A stretch of DNA of 64,000 bases, from positions 170,328 through 234,327 of the forward strand of contig NZ_JBHUIT010000008.1 in assembly GCF_042683045.1 (NCBI RefSeq), given 5' to 3'. Source of the stretch: Luteolibacter algae (GTDB taxonomy: Bacteria; Verrucomicrobiota; Verrucomicrobiia; Verrucomicrobiales; Akkermansiaceae). Shown piece after piece: positions 26,593 through 35,200 of this stretch. The position numbers and the translations under genes are program-made. The notes under the pieces are model-generated. The model had not been told where the DNA came from and made no database searches. It worked only from the letters and a program-made list of their open reading frames with translations. Positions within the stretch are counted from its first letter, which is position 1, and each line of letters opens with the position of its first letter.

Positions 26593-27324
26593 ATGATGAG
26601 TCCATGTCAGCCAAATGACGCGGGGGAGTCATCCCGGGAGCCAAGAATGATCGAAATCCCAGCCGGGAGCTTCGTCATGGGTGGCGTGGAGCAAGACAAA
26701 TTCGTCACAGAAATCGAGTTACCGCTACACTACGTGGAAGTGCGGGAGAGTTTCCTGATGTCGGAAACACCGGTCACGAGGTCTCTCTGGCTAGAGGTGA
26801 TGGGGAGTTTACCTGCGGGAAATATCCCGTATCTAGATGATGCCGCGCCTGTCGTGTGCGTGAGTTTCCATGATGCTTTGGCTTTTTGCCGGGAGTTGGG
26901 GGCGGGTTACCGTTTACCGACTGAGGCGGAGTGGGAATACGCTTGTCGGTCAGGCAGTTCCACGATCTTTCCCGGATGCTCCAATATCTCCACCGGCGAT
27001 GCGAATTATCTCTATGATGAGTTCGGATTCCAGGTGGGAAAAGGGACGCCGTGTCGAGTGAGATCCTACGGGAGAAATGCTTTCGGATTGTCCGATATGA
27101 TCGGGAATGTCTGTGAGTGGGTGATGGATTTGTGGCACCCGGGATTCGCCACGGCGCCAGCCGATACTACTGCATGGATAGTAGGAGGTAAAAAAGGATG
27201 CCGTGTGGTCCGAGGCGGTGGCTGGGATCATTTGCCGCGGGTTCTCCGGGCTTCGTGGCGTGATTGGGCGCCAGAGAATGCGCGGTGGGACAATCTCGGA
27301 CTGCGAGTGGTAAAAGATTTTTAA
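26593..27324 (+). CDS. FGE/SUMF1-like protein without catalytic Cys pair
   Basis: 243 residues with the formylglycine-generating-enzyme fold: MIEIPAGSFVMGG, SETPVTRSLWLEVMG, PVVCVSFHDALAFCRELG, YRLPTEAEWEYACRSG, NAFGLSDMIGNVCEWVMDLW and RVVRGGGWDHLPRVLRASWRDW. In true FGE and EgtB-type proteins the last block carries catalytic Cys or metal His residues; here I see no Cys after GCRVVRGG, so formylglycine formation is unlikely. It may be a ligand-binding or structural relative. It lies between a binding protein and a TIM-barrel gene. Confidence 0.78.
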   Translation: MMSPCQPNDAGESSREPRMIEIPAGSFVMGGVEQDKFVTEIELPLHYVEVRESFLMSETPVTRSLWLEVMGSLPAGNIPYLDDAAPVVCVSFHDALAFCRELGAGYRLPTEAEWEYACRSGSSTIFPGCSNISTGDANYLYDEFGFQVGKGTPCRVRSYGRNAFGLSDMIGNVCEWVMDLWHPGFATAPADTTAWIVGGKKGCRVVRGGGWDHLPRVLRASWRDWAPENARWDNLGLRVVKDF

Positions 27325-27335
27325 GGTGAAATTTA

Positions 27336-28190
27336 ATGAAAGCAAAATTATTCAAAACAGTTTGGGGTCACGATGGTATGTTTCCAGAGGCAGTGGGATT
27401 AGCCATAGAGGCAGATTTCCAAGGAATCGAAGCACCGGCACCTGTCGATAAAGTCGAGCGAGCGGAGTTCTTTTCCGAGCTTTCAAATGGAGGGATGGAT
27501 TGGATTGCTGAAGTGAGCACCTGCACGGCATCCGGAGTATTCGTTCCTGTCCCTGGAAAGACCGCGGAGGAGCACCTTGCCTCCTTGGAGGAGGGAATTC
27601 TCCGTAGTGTGGAGGGGAAACCACGGTTTGTGAACACCATGGGCGGCTATGATGCCTGGAGTTTCCGCGAAGCGATGAAGTTCCACGAAGGGGTTTTGAC
27701 GCTGGAGGAGCAGTATGAAATCGGAATTTCAGTGGAAACTCATCGGGGACGATACAGCCATAATCCGTGGTTGATGCGGGAGATCCTACTGGAGTTACCA
27801 AAGTTGAAGCTGACTTGTGATTTCAGCCACTGGTGTGTGGTTACTGAGCGGCTTATTCTGAACGAGGAGCCAGAGATTCTGAAGCTGGCTGCGCAACATG
27901 CATATCACATACAGCCGCGCGTCGGGTATTCACAAGGGCCGCAAGTCCCGGACCCCCGGGCACCGGAGTATCATTATGCACTTAGCGCGCACGAAGCGTG
28001 GTGGGATGTCGTCTGGAGCTCAATGGAGAAACGTGGGTTTGAGGAAGTGACAATGACCCCCGAGTTCGGGCCGGATGGATACTTGCAGGCCGCACCTTTC
28101 ACCTGTGTGCCGGTTGCAAATCTTTGGGATGTGAACCGCTGGATCGGCAACAGGCTGAGAGAGCGGTTTGAAATAAAATACAATCGATAA
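27336..28190 (+). CDS. TIM-barrel sugar-phosphate isomerase/epimerase-like protein
   Basis: 284 residues of the AP endonuclease 2 superfamily. Probable metal ligands sit in the expected strands: Glu in ISVETHRGR, Asp and His in LTCDFSHWC, His in HAYHIQPRVG, and Glu in TMTPEFGPDGY. Relatives are isomerases, epimerases, dehydratases or lyases, so the reaction cannot be named. Tight spacing (11 bases before, 12 after) ties it to the Rieske oxygenase pathway. Confidence 0.82.
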   Translation: MKAKLFKTVWGHDGMFPEAVGLAIEADFQGIEAPAPVDKVERAEFFSELSNGGMDWIAEVSTCTASGVFVPVPGKTAEEHLASLEEGILRSVEGKPRFVNTMGGYDAWSFREAMKFHEGVLTLEEQYEIGISVETHRGRYSHNPWLMREILLELPKLKLTCDFSHWCVVTERLILNEEPEILKLAAQHAYHIQPRVGYSQGPQVPDPRAPEYHYALSAHEAWWDVVWSSMEKRGFEEVTMTPEFGPDGYLQAAPFTCVPVANLWDVNRWIGNRLRERFEIKYNR

Positions 28191-28202
28191 TAAAAAAATA
28201 CT

Positions 28203-29417
28203 ATGAATACAGTAATGGACTTGGCGGGAGAAAATACGATGAATCAAGAACTCTATGCAAAGGTGCTGGAGACAGCTGCGAAACCACGTGAGCGGGCGGA
28301 GTCAATGCCGCCGGATCTATATACAAATCCGGATTTCATGGATTTTGAGAAGAAAGAGATTTTTCAGAAGGATTGGATTTCCCTCTGCCATGTATCGCAG
28401 CTTTCTAAAGCAGGAGACTTTGTCAGGGCTGATGTCGGCGGGGAACCGATGCTGGTAGTGCGTGGAAAGGATATGGAAATTCGTGTGGTTTCCAGAGTTT
28501 GCAGGCATCGTGGAATGGATGTGATGCCGAGTGGCTTTGGCCATCCTGATGAGGGTAACAAGCGCGTGATTCTCTGCCCATATCATCTCTGGAGTTACGA
28601 CTTGGCCGGAGAAATGATCGGAGCACCAGAGATGCAGAAAGCGGAAGGCTTTGATCGCAGCGAGGTCTGTCTGCACAATTATCGGAGCGAGATCTGGGAA
28701 GGATTTGTGTTCGTAACGTTATCGGAGGATGTGCCGCCGATCGCGGAAAAATATGCGCGTTTCAAAGACGAATTCGTCGGTAAATGGAATATGTCGGATG
28801 CGGAGCTGGTGTGGTCGCAGCATTGGGAGTGTGATTTCAACTGGAAGATCCTGTTGGAAAATTTCATGGAAGCCTACCATCATCTAGGTGCTCATATGAA
28901 AACTCTGGAACCATTCCTGCCTGCAAAAGGCTGCTGGACCGAACCTTTCGATCCCGAGTTTTCAGCAATGCATTTGCCTCTTAAAGCTGAGATGCAGGAG
29001 AATATCAAAGCGACTGGTGATGCAGGCACGCCGTTTCCTGTTTTCCCTGGATTGGAAGAAAAGGATTTGCTGGAATGGGGTGTCTATCTTGGTTTCCCGA
29101 ACTTCCTGCTATTTACTGCACCGGATCGTATTTACTGGTATCGACTGCTGCCTACGGGACCGGAGACCTGCACATTGATGACGACCATGATCGTCTCGAA
29201 GGAGGCGAAGAACATGGAGAATTACGATGAGATACGTAGCAAGGAAGTGAAGGGTGGTATCGCTTTCCACATGGAAGATATGGAGGTCTGTGCCGCGACT
29301 CAGCGTGGAATGCGGTCGGTCTCATACAAGCAAGGTCGCTTGAGCCACCTGGAAGAGCCGATCTGGCATTTCCAGAAATACATGGCTGAGAAGATCAAGG
29401 CGGCGAAATTGGGATAA
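28203..29417 (+). CDS. Rieske non-heme iron oxygenase, alpha subunit
   Basis: 404 residues. Rieske [2Fe-2S] ligands: Cys100 and His102 (CRHRG), Cys125 and His128 (CPYH). Mononuclear iron: NWKILLENFMEAYHHLGAH with His226 and His231, and an Asp in the HMEDMEVC region. Size and motif spacing resemble the stand-alone alpha-type enzymes acting on quaternary or N-methyl amines (glycine betaine, carnitine, choline monooxygenases) rather than two-subunit arene dioxygenases. No reductase or ferredoxin gene is present, so electrons must come from elsewhere. Three Met codons near the start leave the N-terminus uncertain. Confidence 0.9.
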   Translation: MNTVMDLAGENTMNQELYAKVLETAAKPRERAESMPPDLYTNPDFMDFEKKEIFQKDWISLCHVSQLSKAGDFVRADVGGEPMLVVRGKDMEIRVVSRVCRHRGMDVMPSGFGHPDEGNKRVILCPYHLWSYDLAGEMIGAPEMQKAEGFDRSEVCLHNYRSEIWEGFVFVTLSEDVPPIAEKYARFKDEFVGKWNMSDAELVWSQHWECDFNWKILLENFMEAYHHLGAHMKTLEPFLPAKGCWTEPFDPEFSAMHLPLKAEMQENIKATGDAGTPFPVFPGLEEKDLLEWGVYLGFPNFLLFTAPDRIYWYRLLPTGPETCTLMTTMIVSKEAKNMENYDEIRSKEVKGGIAFHMEDMEVCAATQRGMRSVSYKQGRLSHLEEPIWHFQKYMAEKIKAAKLG

Positions 29418-29464
29418 ATCCATCCGTGCTTTGACCGAAGCGGATATGCGCTGTATCGGAAGTA

Positions 29465-30280
29465 ATGTTTCGGATACATGCGCTGGGTAAGATTATTCTC
29501 ATGACGGTAGGATTATCCTTGTTACCTTCATGCGTTGCTACGGGGTATAAGGTTCGCAGAAATGTGGCCTATGCCCAGAGCGATTGGATGCAATTGAACG
29601 AAGGTGATCTGTATCAACCGAAAACTTCCGGTCGGAAACCTGCCATCCTGCTGCTTCACGGGGATGGTAGAATTGGCGATGACGGCCGCTGGCAGATGGC
29701 GGGGATCGCCCGACGCTTGGCACAGCGGGGATACGTCGTTTTCAATGCCACCTACCGGATGGCGCCGGATTGGACCTATCCGGCACCTCTTGTTGACGCT
29801 CGCGCTGCGCTGCGGTGGATGAGAGACCATGCGGATGAAAACGGTATTGATCCCAATAGAATCGGAGTTTTCGGCTATTCGGCCGGTGGCTATGTCGGGA
29901 TGTTGACCGCGATGAAGGGGGAAGCGGATGTAAAGGCCGTGGTCGCGGGGGGAGCGCCTTCCAATCTGACCTACTACGCGGGAGGAGATCTTATCAGGAA
30001 TTTTCTCGGCGGTAGAGTGGAAGATATTCCGGAGAAATATTGGGAGGCTTCTCCAGTGAACGATGTGGGAGCAGGCAGCCCGCCAGTTTTTCTTTATCAT
30101 GGGGAAAAGGATACACTGGTCAGCCCTGACCACTTGCTGGAGATGGAAGACAAATTGGTCGAAAACGGTGTCCCGCATGAGGTTTTCTGGATACACGGGA
30201 AAGGACACATTGGCGCATTTCTCTCTCAAGGCAAAGCGCTCGCGGCAGCGATGGAGTTCCTTGATAAGCACCTGAAATAA
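29465..30280 (+). CDS. Alpha/beta hydrolase lipoprotein (esterase-like)
   Basis: 271 residues. Signal with lipobox LLPSC (Cys about 23). Alpha/beta hydrolase landmarks: LLLHGDGRIGDDGRW oxyanion region, nucleophile elbow GYSAGG, acid in YHGEKDTLVSP, and His in GKGHIGAF. It belongs to the BD-FAE/carboxylesterase type. Being surface or periplasmic, it could hydrolyse an ester before import. Last gene of the MarR-linked operon; 47 bases follow the Rieske gene. Confidence 0.85.
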   Translation: MFRIHALGKIILMTVGLSLLPSCVATGYKVRRNVAYAQSDWMQLNEGDLYQPKTSGRKPAILLLHGDGRIGDDGRWQMAGIARRLAQRGYVVFNATYRMAPDWTYPAPLVDARAALRWMRDHADENGIDPNRIGVFGYSAGGYVGMLTAMKGEADVKAVVAGGAPSNLTYYAGGDLIRNFLGGRVEDIPEKYWEASPVNDVGAGSPPVFLYHGEKDTLVSPDHLLEMEDKLVENGVPHEVFWIHGKGHIGAFLSQGKALAAAMEFLDKHLK

Positions 30281-30299
30281 CCGGATCGGAATTGGTTCG

Positions 30300-30327
30300 G
30301 TATGAACTAATTAAAAAAACTTCATAT
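30300..30327. promoter_or_regulatory. NikR-type operator upstream of the NikR-like gene
   Basis: GTATGA, 16 bases, TCATAT: 11 of 12 half-site positions of the NikR consensus with exact N16 spacing. The extended palindrome is GTATGAA-N14-TTCATAT around an A-rich spacer. It ends 27 bases before the chosen GTG start, which implies autoregulation of the regulator-carboxylase operon and supports a start downstream of 30327. Confidence 0.7.
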
Positions 30328-30354
30328 TGGCCTACGGATTGCTTTTCCGTCGAT

Positions 30355-30813
30355 GTGGCTAACGAATCAAGTGAAGGTTTAAAACGGGTAACCGTCTCCA
30401 TGGCGGAAGACACGTTCAGGGCGCTGGATCGTGTGGTGACTGAGCGTGGCTTCGATAGCCGCTCCCAAGCGATCTCCGAGATGATTCATGCCCATGCGGC
30501 TGAGCATCTGGGGAAAATTGGCACCGAGATCATGGCTGGGACGCTGAGCCTGGTTTATGACGAATCCAAGAGCAGTCTCTTGAGAGACCTCTCGCGCATC
30601 TGCCGGGAGCATGTCCACGAGGTAATATCATCACAGCATGTATTGCTGGAGGAGGAGCATGTTCTCGAGGTGATCCTGATGCAGGGACCTGCGCGGAGAT
30701 TACGGGAAATCACCAACAAACTTATCACCTGCAAAGGGGTGAAGAGTGCGAATCTGACGCTGAGTCCGCACCTGATGCCACCGCTTCATGCCAAGGTTGC
30801 CAACCCCCAATGA
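30355..30813 (+). CDS. NikR-like ribbon-helix-helix regulator, nickel site degenerate
   Basis: 152 residues. The N-terminal ribbon-helix-helix (LKRVTVSMAEDTFRALDRV, GFDSRSQAISEMI) keeps the Arg and Thr that contact DNA in NikR. The C-terminal ACT-like domain follows (GTLSLVYDESK, LEEEHVLEVILMQG). In an ungapped alignment with E. coli NikR the four Ni ligands His76, His87, His89 and Cys95 become Arg, His, Leu and Val, so the square-planar site is gone. Other His/Cys residues (ICREHVHE, EEEH) could form another site. I chose GTG 30355; a TTG at 30292 would run through the operator. The stop overlaps the next start (ATGA). Confidence 0.85.
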   Translation: MANESSEGLKRVTVSMAEDTFRALDRVVTERGFDSRSQAISEMIHAHAAEHLGKIGTEIMAGTLSLVYDESKSSLLRDLSRICREHVHEVISSQHVLLEEEHVLEVILMQGPARRLREITNKLITCKGVKSANLTLSPHLMPPLHAKVANPQ

Positions 30814-31544
30814 CTTTTTCCGACATGAACAAGATATATGAAAAGAACCTGCAGGGAGCGGGGATGTGGTCCGGTGTGATACGCCGGGGGAAAGTATTAA
30901 AGCTGACCGATCTGGAAGGCGGAGCAAATCTGGGAATGATGTTATATAATCATCACGAGCGCACGGAACGCTACAACATGCCGGATACCCTGAAAGGGCA
31001 GCAGGTGTTTTATCTCACGCAGGGGATATGCTTGCATACAGATATGGGGCGGATAATCGCATCAATCATCAAGGATACCGTTGGCTGGCACGATACCGTT
31101 TGCGGCACGACGGATGCGGCTGAAGTGAAAGCCAAATACGGTGAAAAAACCTATCAGGAAGCTCACAATCACTGGTATCGCAACGGCGCGGAATGCTTTC
31201 TCATCGAGTTGGCAAAGCATGGGCTCGGCGAGAAGGATTGGCAGCCAAATGTGAATTTTTTCAGCAAGGTGACCAGTGACGAAGACGGCAAACTCAGCTT
31301 TACGGAAGGAAATTCCAAGGTCGGGGATTTTGTCTGCCTGCGCATGGAAATGGATGCGCTCGTGGTGATGAATATTTGTCAGCATCCGCTTGATCCTAGT
31401 CCGCAATATCAGCCGAAGCCTGTGCTGATGGAGGTCTTTGAAACGGTAGATCCCGTAGCTGAAGACGATGAGTGCAGGTGCTCGCATCCGGAAAATGGTC
31501 GGGCATTTATCAATACGGAAAACTATTACAAACTTGGGATTTAG
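30810..31544 (+). CDS. DUF1989 protein, carboxyguanidine deiminase subunit (UCA-associated)
   Basis: 244 residues. 'Urea carboxylase-associated' DUF1989 fold: the barrel strands GVIRRGKVLKLTDLEGGANLGMMLYNHH, the GWHDTVCGTTD loop with His and Cys, and MNICQHPLDP. Work on this family (Schneider and co-workers) showed that the paired proteins form CgdAB, which deiminates carboxyguanidine to allophanate in guanidine assimilation. Overlap with the regulator and a one-base gap to the second DUF1989 gene fit a coupled heterodimer. I do not assign A versus B. Confidence 0.85.
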   Translation: MTFSDMNKIYEKNLQGAGMWSGVIRRGKVLKLTDLEGGANLGMMLYNHHERTERYNMPDTLKGQQVFYLTQGICLHTDMGRIIASIIKDTVGWHDTVCGTTDAAEVKAKYGEKTYQEAHNHWYRNGAECFLIELAKHGLGEKDWQPNVNFFSKVTSDEDGKLSFTEGNSKVGDFVCLRMEMDALVVMNICQHPLDPSPQYQPKPVLMEVFETVDPVAEDDECRCSHPENGRAFINTENYYKLGI

Positions 31545-31545
31545 T

Positions 31546-32175
31546 ATGAGAGAGAGCGAACAAATTGTAAGTGCCGCAGGTTATAGATCCGTGATCGGTG
31601 CGGGAGATTATTGGTGGAAGACCATTCGTGCGGGAGAGATTTTCCGGATTCATGATCTGGAGGGGAACCAAGCGGCGGACACACTGTTTTACAAAGCTGG
31701 CGATCTTTCTGAGAAATACAGCGCGAGCGATACCATCAAAAAGCAGGGTGGGTTGTATCTCGGCGATGGCTCCCAATTGATTTCCAACCGGGGAAATGTT
31801 CTTCTGGAAATCCTAGCAGATACCTGCGGCCGCCATGACACATTGGGCGGAGCATGTTCACGGGAGAGTAACACGATGCGGTATGCTCTGGAAAAGGAGC
31901 CGATGCATGCCTGCAGGGATAGTTTCATCCGAGGGGTGCAAGAGATGGGAGGCGGCAAGGCGGACATCACCTGTAATATCAATTTCTTCATGAATGTCCC
32001 TGTAACTCCCGAAGGTGGTTTGAAGTTTGAAGACGGGATTTCCGCACCAGGAAGATACGTGGAAATGCGGGCGATGATGGATGTGGTGGCACTCATTTCC
32101 AACTGCCCGCAGTTAAATAATCCATGCAACGGATGGAATCCGACACCGGTGGAAGTCTTGATCTGGGAACCATAA
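31546..32175 (+). CDS. DUF1989 protein, second carboxyguanidine deiminase subunit
   Basis: 209 residues with the same fold as its neighbour: TIRAGEIFRIHDLEGNQAADTLFYKA, the CGRHDTLGGACSRES loop and the C-terminal NNPCNGWNPTPVEV. The two together are the expected CgdAB pair. The start at 31546 follows the previous stop by one base; an in-frame upstream ATG (31468) lies within the preceding gene. Product allophanate would go to the hydrolase at 35778. Confidence 0.85.
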   Translation: MRESEQIVSAAGYRSVIGAGDYWWKTIRAGEIFRIHDLEGNQAADTLFYKAGDLSEKYSASDTIKKQGGLYLGDGSQLISNRGNVLLEILADTCGRHDTLGGACSRESNTMRYALEKEPMHACRDSFIRGVQEMGGGKADITCNINFFMNVPVTPEGGLKFEDGISAPGRYVEMRAMMDVVALISNCPQLNNPCNGWNPTPVEVLIWEP

Positions 32176-32209
32176 GCAAACGGTCTGAAACTTAGCGGAA
32201 ATACTATAT

Positions 32210-35200
32210 ATGTTTAAAAAGGTTTTAATAGCGAACCGTGGTGAAATCGCGGTGCGGGTAAGCCGGACGTTGCGCGATCTGGGCGTCGAGGTTGTCGCGG
32301 TTTATTCGGAGGCGGACATAGAGGCTCAGCACGTTCTGGAGGCCGATGAGAAATATCTGCTCGGCGCGAGCCCGGTGGATCAAAGTTATCTGAATGTCGA
32401 AAGGCTCCTGGAGATCATCCGGCAAAGCGGTGCGGAGGCTGTTCACCCTGGATATGGGTTGCTCAGTGAAAACGCGGATTTCGCGGAGAAATGTGAAGAG
32501 CTCGGCTGCCGCTGGCTGGGACCTGCACCGGAATCCATGCGGAAATTTGGCCTGAAACATACCGCGCGGGAGATAGCGGTTGCAGCTGAAGTTCCCCTTT
32601 GTCCGGGCACTGGACTCGTGGCCTCGCTGGAAGAAGCGATTGATGAATCAAAGGAAATTGGTTTTCCGCTCATGCTGAAAAGCACAGCGGGTGGTGGCGG
32701 GATTGGTATGCAGGTTTGCGCCGACGAACAGGAATTACGGGAAGCTTTCGAAAAAGTAGTGCGACTGGCGAAGGCAAATTTCGGTGAAGCCGGAGTCTTC
32801 CTCGAACGTTTCGTGGAATCGGCACGCCATATCGAAGTGCAAATTTTCGGTGACGGGGAGGGTCGTGTGCTGGCGCTTGGCGAGCGCGATTGCTCGGCAC
32901 AGCGTAGAAACCAAAAGGTGGTAGAGGAGACTCCGGCACCAGGCCTGACAGACAAGATGCGGGAAGAGCTGTTTTCGGCAGCAGTCCGTCTCGGGGAATC
33001 CCTTAAGTATCGCTCGGCTGGCACTGTGGAATTCCTTTTTGATAAAGTTCGTGAAGAGTTCTATTTCCTGGAGGTAAATACCCGTCTACAGGTTGAGCAC
33101 GGCGTTACAGAACTTGCGACTGGGGTGGATCTGGTGGAATGGATGGTAAGGCTGGGAGCAGGAGATAATCCGATCGATGGAATCGAGAAAATCGATGCCA
33201 CAGGTGCGGCAATGGAAGTCAGGGTATACGCGGAAGATGCTGCGAAAAACTTCCTTCCGAGCGCGGGACTGATCACTGAAGTGAAATTCCCTGAGGGGGT
33301 TCGCTGTGATGGATGGATTGCCGCCGGCACAGAGGTAAGCACCTTTTATGATCCGCTATTGGTGAAAATCCAGGTAAAGGCGGGAAATCGTGACGAGGCT
33401 CTTTCAAAGATGAGCGATGCTTTGGAAGCGACCCGTATTGGTGGCATCCGGACTAACCTGGATTATCTGCACCAGATCGTTACCAGTGAAGATTTCCGAG
33501 CAGGCGGCGTGAGCACCAAATGGCTGGAAAGCTTGGCTTATAAAGCACGAATTATCGAGGTGCAAAAAGGTGGCACTATGACCACGGTGCAAGACTGGCC
33601 CGGGCGTCTCGGCTACTGGGATGTGGGAGTCCCGCCATCCGGCCCGATGGATTCCCTGGCATTCCGTTTGGCGAATCAATTGGTAGGAAATACTAGCGAT
33701 GCGGCAGCTTTGGAATGCACGATGATGGGGCCATCCATGCGTTTCGGATTCGATGCCGTGATTGCGATCACTGGCTCCGGGATGTCTGCCACGATCGACG
33801 CAGAGCCAATCGAGTGCGGGAGGGCTGTCCAAATAAAATCCGGCCAATTGCTCGAAATGGGCAAGGCGGAAAATGGCTGCCGCTCTTATCTGGCAATTGC
33901 CGGCGGAATCAACGTGCCAGAATATTTAGGCAGCAAGTCGACTTTTACCCTCGGTAAATTCGGCGGGCATGGAGGTCGGGCACTGGTCGCGGGAGACGTT
34001 CTGGAAATCGGGACTTGTGAAGAAGATGCTCCGCTTCTCATCGATAGATCGGGAGTTTGTTACGATGGGAAATGGGAGATCGGTGTGCTTTACGGGCCGC
34101 ACGGGGCACCGGACTTTTTCACAGAGGAAGACATCCAGATGTTTTTCGAGACGGAATGGGAAGTGCATTTTAACTCCGCCAGAACAGGTGTCCGCTTGAT
34201 CGGACCAAAGCCGAAGTGGGCGCGTGCGGATGGCGGTGAAGCCGGCCTCCATCCCTCGAATATCCATGACAATGCCTATGCTGTCGGTGCCGTTGATTTT
34301 ACGGGGGATATGCCCGTTATTCTGGGGCCGGATGGGCCGAGTCTGGGCGGTTTTGTCTGTCCGGTTACAATCATCGAGGCCGAGCTCTGGAAGATGGGGC
34401 AGCTGAAGCCGGGTGATCGTGTGAAGTTCATTCCTGTCGGTCTGGAAGCTGCCCGGGAGCAGGCGCAGCGAGTGGAAGAATGGATAGCAGAAGGTGGGGT
34501 GTATCCACGGCTATCGGCAGGAGAGAAGGAAAGCATGATCGTAGCCCGCAGCGAAGTGCAGGGAGAGGAAGTGGTAATGCGACGTGCCGGTGATGAGTAT
34601 GTCCTCCTGGAGATCGGGGATCTGATTTTGGATCTGCGATTAAGATTCCTGGTCCACCTGCTTTACGAGTGGCTACGCGGAGAAGAACGGAACGGTTTTG
34701 TCGATATGACGCCGGGTATCCGCTCACTTCAGGTGCATTACGATCCGTGGGTGACCACTGAGAAGGAAGTGGTCGACCTATTATTACTGGGTTTACAGGA
34801 GTTACCTGCACTAGAGGAGGCGGAAGTGGAAAGCCGCGTTGTTCGTCTGCCGCTGGCCTGGGATGACCCGAGCACACAGGTAGCTATCGACCGCTACATG
34901 AAGGGCGTCAGCGCGGATGCGCCATGGTGCCCGAGTAATATCGAGTTCATCCGCCGCATCAACGGACTGCAATCGGTAGACGAAGTCAAAGACATCGTAT
35001 ATTCGGCGGAGTATCTGGTAATGGGTTTGGGAGATGTCTACCTTGGCGCTCCAGTGGCAACGCCGCTTGATCCACGTCACCGTCTGGTCACTACCAAATA
35101 CAATCCGGCACGGACATGGACGCCGGAGAATGCCGTGGGAATTGGCGGTGCGTATCTTTGCATCTATGGCATGGAAGGTCCTGGTGGCTACCAGTTCGTC

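Noticed and set aside
29528..30271. 247-codon minus-strand open frame
   Set aside because: Antisense to the esterase, which has a full catalytic triad and lipobox.
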